DNA of 64,000 nt. Origin: Strongyloides papillosus. Taxonomy: Eukaryota; Nematoda; Chromadorea; Rhabditida; Strongyloididae. The notes below the pieces were generated by a model. That model did not search any database. It saw only the letters and a program-made list of their open reading frames with translations, and had not been told where the DNA came from. The stretch spans positions 1,178,001 through 1,242,000 of the forward strand of contig SRSI01000013.1 of assembly GCA_005656395.1 (NCBI GenBank). Reading direction: 5' to 3'. Shown here one piece after another: positions 62,489 through 64,000 of this stretch. Position 1 is the stretch's first letter. The number at the start of each line of letters is the position of its first letter. Position numbers and translations under genes: made by a program.

Positions 62489-63626
62489 ATGGCAAACATC
62501 AATTATGTTGAGTAAGTTTATTTGCCTAAAACAATCATGTTTTTTATTTTTAGAGGAAAATCACTTCAAATTGTTTTAGAAATACCCTTTAAAAATCCAT
62601 CATACTTTCCATTTCGATTAATAGGAGATAAAGCAAATGGGGTTTTTGTAACATGCATAACAGATGAGGTATGTCAATTTTTTAAAAAGTATTTCTATTT
62701 TATTATTAACTACACATTTTAAAGTTCTTTTTTAAATTTCTTTTATCTCCTTTTATTCTGTAGAGATCTTTTCTAAAAAATGGTGATATTTTTTTGTATT
62801 GTGAGAATATTAAATTATCAGGATTATCATGTAATCAAGTTTACTCAGTCATTAAATATTTCTCCCTTAAAAATGATGGCACTATTAATATTTTGATATG
62901 GAGAAATAGTAGTAAATATTTTGAAAATCGAATGAAAAGACACTGGACAGTGAATGAGGGATTAAATCTAGTTAACACTCAGTTTATTGCTAAACAAAGC
63001 CATAATCATTATCATGAAAACGAGGGGGAGGAAGGGAAAGAAGAGGAAGATGATGAGGGAGAGGAAAAAGGAATGCTGCTAATGGAGGATAAGAACATCA
63101 ACAATGAGAGGAACAATAATAATAATGACAGTGATAAAATGTTAATTGACAATAACGTTTTTCTTTATCATCAATCAAATTTTAACAATAATATAAATGA
63201 TGTTATGGAGGATGGGACAAAATCAAGTGAGGGGATATTTGATGAAAAGCAACAACAACTAAAAATTCATAGTTATGTAGTTGTTTTTGATGAGGCAAAG
63301 TGCAAAACAACAACATTAATTCAATCTAAAAAGTAAATTATAATTTAATTAAATTTTTATAACAATTTTTTATTGTAGAAAATACTTTTCTGATATATTT
63401 AACAAAGCATACTCACAAAATACAAGATTTTGGATGTGCCCAAAATGTAAATATCATGTTCGTTCAGTAAGTTTGTAAAAAAATTTACTAGTATGAGGGA
63501 TTATTAATTATAAGATAATGAATTTAGTTCCCACCTACTAGAAGAAATCTTTCTTTGATTATCATTATATATGATAAAGATTTGGTATGTATTTATTTAA
63601 CACAAAGCAATAGTATGAATATATAA
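62489..63626 (+). CDS. PDZ-domain protein with CPKC-type C-terminal segment (3' end uncertain)
   Basis: Exons 62489-62511, 62554-62668, 62764-63332, 63379-63466 and a last exon from 63528 join in frame, with short GT-AG introns. If read to the TAA at 63624-63626 the protein has 297 aa; a GTATGT at 63585 could instead be a donor to an exon beyond the window. Residues about 9-92 look like one PDZ domain: SLQIVLEIP, PFRLIGDKANGVFVTCI, LKNGDIFLYCENIKLSGLS, and VIKYFSLKNDGTINILIWR as the final helix and strand. A long Glu/Asp/Asn-rich low-complexity linker follows, then KYFSDIFNKAY...FWMCPKCKYHVRS, which may form half a zinc-binding site or a conserved tail. PDZ proteins bind C-terminal peptides; the partner is unknown. 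Confidence 0.65.
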
Positions 63627-64000
63627 ATATTATTTTAAAATCGAAACTAAATTTTTTCCAAGCTATTAACCATGTAGAAAAAATTTATGTCTAAATTGAT
63701 ATATAAATTTGAAAACAACATAAAAACATTATATATCATCTATCCTGATATTTATAATTTATTTTGAGTAATATACAACTATATTCATATAAATTTAACT
63801 ATTCAAAGATACATTTTGGTATTTGCTTAATTTAATTTTAATGCAATATAGATATGTATATACTCACATACATACAAAAAAGACGTACCAAAAGTTAGTC
63901 ATTATCAATTGTTAAGGAAATATGAGGATGACTCCTAGATATAAATAGATAATCAACGAACTAAAAATCAGGAAAGTAAGAGTTTTTGTAATAAAATTTA
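63627..64000. other. AT-rich right edge
   Basis: About 370 bases. May contain an intron or 3' UTR of the PDZ gene; nothing else seen. Confidence 0.4.

Overview
This is a eukaryotic, very AT-rich window (roughly 20-25% GC by eye). It has short introns (about 42-80 nt) with GTAAGT donors and T-rich AG acceptors, long gene-poor AT gaps, and splice-acceptor-like signals directly before several start codons, as expected for spliced-leader trans-splicing. The gene content (nematode cuticle collagen, OSM-3-type kinesin, LGG-1) marks a nematode. The extreme AT content and few, tiny introns fit Strongyloides or a close clade IV relative; the genus is an inference. No rRNA, tRNA or CRISPR was found.

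Layout. 1-10 kb is the gene-dense end: a partial two-pass membrane protein (-), a synaptophysin homologue (+), a ten-cysteine Ly6-like secreted protein (-), a cuticle collagen (-), a BPHL-type alpha/beta hydrolase (-), a TMEM216/MKS-2-like ciliary transition-zone protein (-) and a minimal cytochrome b5 (-). After a 3 kb gap come the Atg8 homologue lgg-1 (+, 13.5 kb) and an SLC2-type sugar transporter (+, 15.4-17.0 kb). The 17.0-22.9 kb gap holds a cluster of three, perhaps four, related hairpins at 18.14-18.73 kb. Read on the minus strand, their 3' arms begin with the bantam/miR-58/miR-80 seed. Then come a degenerate cation-diffusion-facilitator protein (+, with a GC-AG intron), osm-3/KIF17 kinesin (+), a rhodopsin-like GPCR (+) and an ABHD14-like pseudohydrolase (+, 35.2-36.1 kb).

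A 1.39 kb, almost fully palindromic, TA-flanked foldback element lies at 36.5-37.9 kb. Next is a 6.4 kb intronless gene (-) for a secreted EGF/VWA/C-type-lectin protein resembling C. elegans IRG-7, then an unrecognised small gene (-), the 3-ketoacyl-CoA thiolase ACAA2 (-), a K50 homeobox gene of Otx-like type (+), a second class A GPCR (-), a 6.6 kb AT gap, and a PDZ-domain gene (+) running toward the right edge.

There is no operon-like logic. The recurring theme is sensory/ciliary and neuronal function (osm-3, TMEM216-like with an X-box, two GPCRs, synaptophysin, Otx-like homeobox) mixed with intestinal and metabolic genes. The observations most worth following are the hairpin cluster, the foldback element, a structured island at 34.56-34.73 kb, the X-box, and two proteins that keep their fold but have lost key residues. 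All exon boundaries were built by hand from splice signals and frame, and the family calls are from recognition, not from a search.
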